A stretch of 17,180 bases of DNA from F23-B02 sp963627445. Lineage in GTDB: Bacteria; Bacillota; Clostridia; Oscillospirales; Oscillospiraceae. This document shows positions 14,095 to 17,180 of the stretch, one piece after another (positions within the stretch are counted from its first letter, which is position 1; every line of letters starts with the position of its first letter). Under the pieces are notes generated by a model. That model searched no databases. It saw only the letters and a program-made list of their open reading frames with translations, and was not told the origin of the DNA. The stretch lies in assembly GCA_963627445.1 (NCBI GenBank), contig CAVGBM010000014.1, positions 1 to 17,180 on the forward strand, given 5' to 3'. The translations under genes were made by a program, and so were the position numbers.

Positions 14095-15291
14095 TTGAAA
14101 GATCTTAAGCATCTGATCTACTTCGAAAGTCTTCTTGAGAATGCCAACAACGAGCTGGTAAAGCAGGCTCAGGCCGACGGCGATATCTGCCTTGGCTACA
14201 CTTGCTACCATGTTCCTGAGGTCCTTCTCAACCTAGGCAACTGTTTCTCCGTGCGTCTGCGCGCACCCAACACAGGCTCTATCGACATCGCGACCTACTA
14301 CATGTCCAACTACACCTGCGAGTACGCCCGCGCACTCGTAGAGCGTGGTATCGAGGGCGGCTACAAGTTCCTCGATGCACTCATCGGCGTTGACGCCTGC
14401 TCGATGATGAACCGTGCAATGGAGCATCTTGAGCTGCTCGACTGCAACGACAAGGAGAAGTTCTTCGTCACCCATATTGACATCCCCTTCAAGGTCGTTG
14501 ACTACACCATCGAGGCATATGTCACCCAGATGAAGGTACATGTACTTGACAACCTGCACGAGAAGTTCGGCGTTGATGTTTCCGACAAGGCTATCCGCAA
14601 GGCAGTCAAGGAGCACAACGAAGTCTGCAAGATCCTCACCGAGATCGGCGACATGCGCAAGGCAGAGAACCCCGTCATCACCGGTTATGAGTACCACATC
14701 CTGAACCTCGTTTCCTTCACCTGCCCGAAGAGACTCATTCTCCCGTACCTGAAGGAGACCCTTAAGGAGATCAAGGCTCGTAAGCCCGATCCCAAGCCCT
14801 GGTACCGTGCAAGAGTTGCAATGGTCGGCTCCGAGATCGACGATCCCAACCTCACCAAGCTGTTTGAGGACTGCGGCGCATTCATTTGCTCCGACCGTTA
14901 CTGCTTCGGTTCTACTCCCGGCCGCGAGGTCATCGAGCTGAACAACGAAGAGGATGCACTCACTCAGATCTGCCGCCATGTTATGGAGCACTCCGAGTGT
15001 GCCCGTTACATATCCGACGAGAAGGTACATCAGCGTCGTGAGACTGCTGACCGTCTTGCTAAGGAATACGGCGCAGAAGGTATCATTTACGAGCAGATGA
15101 AGTATTGCGACTACTGGGGCTTCGAGCGTGCTCTCGTTTCCCATGTCATGGCTGAGGAATACGGTTGGCCTGTCCTGTCTATCGACAGACTGTACAACAA
15201 CGGCTCCTCCGGTCAGCTGCGTACTCGCTGCCAGGCCTTTGTTGAATCTCTCGAGATCAAGCGCATTCACAAAGAGGAGGGTAATAAGTAA
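14095..15291 (+). CDS. 2-hydroxyacyl-CoA dehydratase-family protein, short subunit A2
   Basis: Protein of 398 aa, paralogue of A1: the first 11 residues are identical and the alignment is gap-free to about residue 391, with about 53% identity by hand count. It conserves C37, C50, C75, C102, C178, C210, C260, C270, C293, C302 and C338; of these C75, C102 and C338 are in the positions expected to ligate a [4Fe-4S] cluster. The ending GQLRTRCQAFVESL is the family C-terminus. It lacks the C60-x-x-C63 pair of A1 but has C32, C117 and C265. The TTG start follows GAGGTG by 6 bases and is fixed by alignment with the A1 ATG. The stop overlaps the B2 start as TAATG, the same junction as A1/B1. Reaction unknown. 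Confidence 0.88.
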   Translation: MKDLKHLIYFESLLENANNELVKQAQADGDICLGYTCYHVPEVLLNLGNCFSVRLRAPNTGSIDIATYYMSNYTCEYARALVERGIEGGYKFLDALIGVDACSMMNRAMEHLELLDCNDKEKFFVTHIDIPFKVVDYTIEAYVTQMKVHVLDNLHEKFGVDVSDKAIRKAVKEHNEVCKILTEIGDMRKAENPVITGYEYHILNLVSFTCPKRLILPYLKETLKEIKARKPDPKPWYRARVAMVGSEIDDPNLTKLFEDCGAFICSDRYCFGSTPGREVIELNNEEDALTQICRHVMEHSECARYISDEKVHQRRETADRLAKEYGAEGIIYEQMKYCDYWGFERALVSHVMAEEYGWPVLSIDRLYNNGSSGQLRTRCQAFVESLEIKRIHKEEGNK

Positions 15292-17078
15292 TGGCTAAGA
15301 AACCTCAGTATCCCAATCCTAAGTTCTTTAAGGCTAAAGATAATATCGATTGGAAAAAGCAGGGTGAGAACCTCATGACCTGCGTAAAGATCTTCGCTGA
15401 AATGTTCAAGGAAACCGATTGGAACAGATTCTTTGAGGGTCAGAAGAACAACGCAGTCGCTTTTGCCGATCGTGTAAAAGAAGAGTATGCTGCATTCATG
15501 GCACTTGATGCAGCAAACAAGAAGGATGTCATCCTCAACGGTGAAAGACGCCTCGGCCGTCTGTACCGCAAGGGCGCAATGGCAACCGTTCGCCGTGAGT
15601 GGCGTGGTATCAAGGACACCGCATATGACTTCTATGAGTGGGCTCGTATGTGGGGCATGCTCCTGATGACCTTCTCCAAGGACCTCATCCCCGCTCTCAA
15701 CAGTGCTCTGCACTACCGCTGGATGATCTCCTACTTCTGCTGCCATGGCTTCATGGACAAGAACATTATGGGTCTGCGCGGAAGCAACCTGCGCATGAGC
15801 CATATCCTCATTTACGATATTTTCCGCTACGTTGCAGAAAACCTCGTATTCCTCTCCAAGGCTGACCGCAAGAACGGTAACAGCACGGAGCTCAACAAGA
15901 TGCTCGTGACCTTCGACGAGATGACCATGGGTCAGATCATGGCCGGTTTCCCCGACCTGCTCGGTATTCCTCACCAGCTGCTGCCCGTCTTCCTCGTCTC
16001 CGAGATCGACCAGCTCACCTGCGTACCTTACATCGATGCAGTTGAGTCCTTCGGTCTGCCCGCTGACTGCTGCCCCGTTCCTTCTTCCGAGTGTGGCGCA
16101 CTGGTCATCGACGCTCTGCCTGACATGGGTGCCGGCTTCATCTCCAGCTCCATGCCTTGCGACGGCTCCACCATGGCATCTTCCTACTTCGCCCGCCGCT
16201 TCCCCGACATCCCCGTGTTCCACCTCTGCTTCCCGGTTCGTTACGAGGACGAGACCGTTCTGCAGAGCGCGGCCGAGGATATCAAGGCCTGCATCAAGTT
16301 CATCGAAGATCAGACCGGCGCAAAGTGGAGTTGGGATGCATACTTCTCCGCAATGAAGCGCTTCAACGTCGAAACTTCCTACGAGCTGCAGAAGTGGGAG
16401 ATCAACAAGACTCCTTACCCGCAGCTGCTCGGCCCTGTCTATGAGCTGTTCCGCAAGTGGAACTACGAGATGGACGGCGGCATCGATCCTCGTGTCATCG
16501 GCACCTGCGAGAAGGTCAACAAGATCCTCCTCGAGGCATACGAGAAGCGTGAGGAAGCATGGCCCGGCAAGATGAAGTACCGTGCAATCGTATGGTCCTG
16601 CCCGGCTCACTACTATGCAAACTTCTCCAACTGGGCTGCAAACTGCTGGGGCATCAATGTCCTGGTCGAGATGGAGTCCCTGAACTTCACCAAGCCTCTC
16701 GAGACCGAGGACAAGGAAGAAGCTCTCCGCGACCTGGCTCGTCTGTACGAGCGCATGGTCATGCGTCGTCACACCAACGGCGGTTACCACAACGTCGTAA
16801 CCGAGCTGTGGCGTCAGTGCGAAGACTGGAACGCAAAGCTCATCATCATGTACCAGAACGTTGCCTGCAAGAACATGGCAACCGTTCAGGGTCTGCTTGA
16901 TGACCAGGGCCGTGAGCGTGGCTACGATCTCATCTGGATCGAGCACGATCTTATGGACCCCCGCACCGTTTCTCGCCGCACTATGCGTGACAAGGTCAAT
17001 GAGTACATGCGTACCGTTATGAACGCAGAGCCTGTTGATCCTTCTCTCGTTGAGTTCGAAGACGAAGTCTGCATGTAA
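15291..17078 (+). CDS. 2-hydroxyacyl-CoA dehydratase-family protein, long subunit B2
   Basis: Protein of 595 aa, paralogue of B1 with about 58 more N-terminal residues (REWRG at 102-106 versus 44-48 in B1). The conserved blocks are VSEIDQLTCVPYIDAVESFGLPADC (236-260), followed by C261, SSSMPC (C290), NCWGIN (C452), NVACKNM (C526) and IWIEHDLMDPRTVSRRTMR. The inferred cluster ligands are C261, C290 and C526, matching C202, C231 and C465 of B1. The N-terminal 220 residues are unlike classical alpha subunits, lysine- and aromatic-rich, with no clear signal or membrane segment at the very N-terminus. The ATG at 15291 overlaps the A2 stop and has GAGGG upstream. No terminator follows before the activator gene, 48 bases on, so the two are probably cotranscribed. 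Confidence 0.85.
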   Translation: MAKKPQYPNPKFFKAKDNIDWKKQGENLMTCVKIFAEMFKETDWNRFFEGQKNNAVAFADRVKEEYAAFMALDAANKKDVILNGERRLGRLYRKGAMATVRREWRGIKDTAYDFYEWARMWGMLLMTFSKDLIPALNSALHYRWMISYFCCHGFMDKNIMGLRGSNLRMSHILIYDIFRYVAENLVFLSKADRKNGNSTELNKMLVTFDEMTMGQIMAGFPDLLGIPHQLLPVFLVSEIDQLTCVPYIDAVESFGLPADCCPVPSSECGALVIDALPDMGAGFISSSMPCDGSTMASSYFARRFPDIPVFHLCFPVRYEDETVLQSAAEDIKACIKFIEDQTGAKWSWDAYFSAMKRFNVETSYELQKWEINKTPYPQLLGPVYELFRKWNYEMDGGIDPRVIGTCEKVNKILLEAYEKREEAWPGKMKYRAIVWSCPAHYYANFSNWAANCWGINVLVEMESLNFTKPLETEDKEEALRDLARLYERMVMRRHTNGGYHNVVTELWRQCEDWNAKLIIMYQNVACKNMATVQGLLDDQGRERGYDLIWIEHDLMDPRTVSRRTMRDKVNEYMRTVMNAEPVDPSLVEFEDEVCM

Positions 17079-17126
17079 TTTGCAGCACAAACACATTCTT
17101 AAGTAAATTATTTGGAGGAAATATAA

Positions 17127-17180
17127 ATGAAGTATTTTGGCGGCTGTGATGTAGGCTCGACCTACACCAAGGCAGTTATT
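17127..17180 (+). CDS. 2-hydroxyacyl-CoA dehydratase activator, N-terminal fragment (runs off window)
   Basis: The first 18 codons read MKYFGGCDVGSTYTKAVI. The DVGSTYTK segment is the phosphate-1 loop of ASKHA ATPases, as found at the start of HgdC/FldI/BadF-type activators (archerases), which carry a dimer-bridging [4Fe-4S] cluster and drive one-electron transfer into the dehydratase by ATP hydrolysis. A strong GGAGG lies 9 bases before the ATG at 17127. The position directly after B2 fits this role. The total length, the cluster cysteines and any fused domains are outside the window, so a different ASKHA kinase cannot be strictly excluded. Confidence 0.8.
   Translation, partial: MKYFGGCDVGSTYTKAVI

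Noticed and set aside
10145..17078. Naming the A/B pairs hgdAB (2-hydroxyglutaryl-CoA dehydratase) or fldBC
   Set aside because: Only superfamily motifs are recognisable. B is too long, and no CoA transferase or hydroxyacid dehydrogenase is adjacent, so substrate-specific names would be unsupported.
15267..17096. Open frame of 609 codons on the minus strand opposite B2
   Set aside because: Same cause: it mirrors B2 exactly, has a low-complexity Val/Leu/Asp/Glu composition and shows no family motifs. The similar long antisense frames opposite A1 and A2 were rejected for the same reason.
1..17180. CRISPR arrays, tRNA/rRNA genes, insertion sequences, attachment sites or a replication origin
   Set aside because: No regularly spaced repeats, transposase or integrase frames, or cloverleaf-like sequences were seen in the intergenic gaps, all of which are under about 250 bases and are accounted for by promoters, leaders and terminators.

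Overview
The window looks like chromosomal DNA from an anaerobic, endospore-forming member of the Clostridia, probably on the Ruminococcaceae/Oscillospiraceae side. The evidence is a complete spoIIA operon (spoIIAA-spoIIAB-sigF), two small CotF-type spore coat genes, sigma-A-type promoters with 17-18 bp spacers, strong purine-rich ribosome binding sites, and radical-type 2-hydroxyacyl-CoA dehydratase chemistry, which is typical of strict anaerobes. The genus cannot be fixed from the sequence alone.

Left part (1-6128), all on the plus strand: the 3' half of valS and its terminator; the spoIIA operon, whose genes are joined by ATGA overlaps; pcrA (UvrD/Rep helicase), with its own extended -10 promoter; and an EamA-family permease ending in a bidirectional terminator.

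Middle part (6143-9943): a minus-strand amino acid:cation symporter divergent from an AraC-type regulator, both with good promoters in a short shared intergenic region; a minus-strand pair of very small spore coat proteins; and a plus-strand pyridoxal/pyridoxamine kinase with its own promoter and terminator.

Right part (9944-17180), the most interesting region: a cluster built around two paralogous pairs of proteins of the benzoyl-CoA reductase/2-hydroxyacyl-CoA dehydratase superfamily. Unit 1 is a strong promoter, a structured leader, A1 (395 aa), B1 (534 aa) and a previously easy-to-miss 57-aa single-pass membrane protein, closed by a UUCG-tetraloop terminator. Unit 2 has its own promoter and reads: a CooC-like deviant Walker A ATPase, A2 (398 aa), B2 (595 aa), and the first 18 codons of an ASKHA-type dehydratase activator that runs off the window. 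A1 and A2 align without gaps to about residue 391 and are about 53% identical by hand count. Each pair is joined by the same TAATG stop/start overlap. A and B each carry three cysteines in the positions expected to hold a [4Fe-4S] cluster. The ASKHA protein is expected to inject low-potential electrons by ATP hydrolysis. The CooC-like ATPase (CxC motif, DGEAGIE switch) suggests a separate metallocluster maturation or insertion step, yet no CO dehydrogenase gene is in the window. No CoA transferase, Etf, acyl-CoA dehydrogenase or hydroxyacid dehydrogenase is present either, so the substrate is unknown. This combination of a duplicated heterodimer, two unrelated ATPases and a tiny membrane protein is the best candidate here for an undescribed system.
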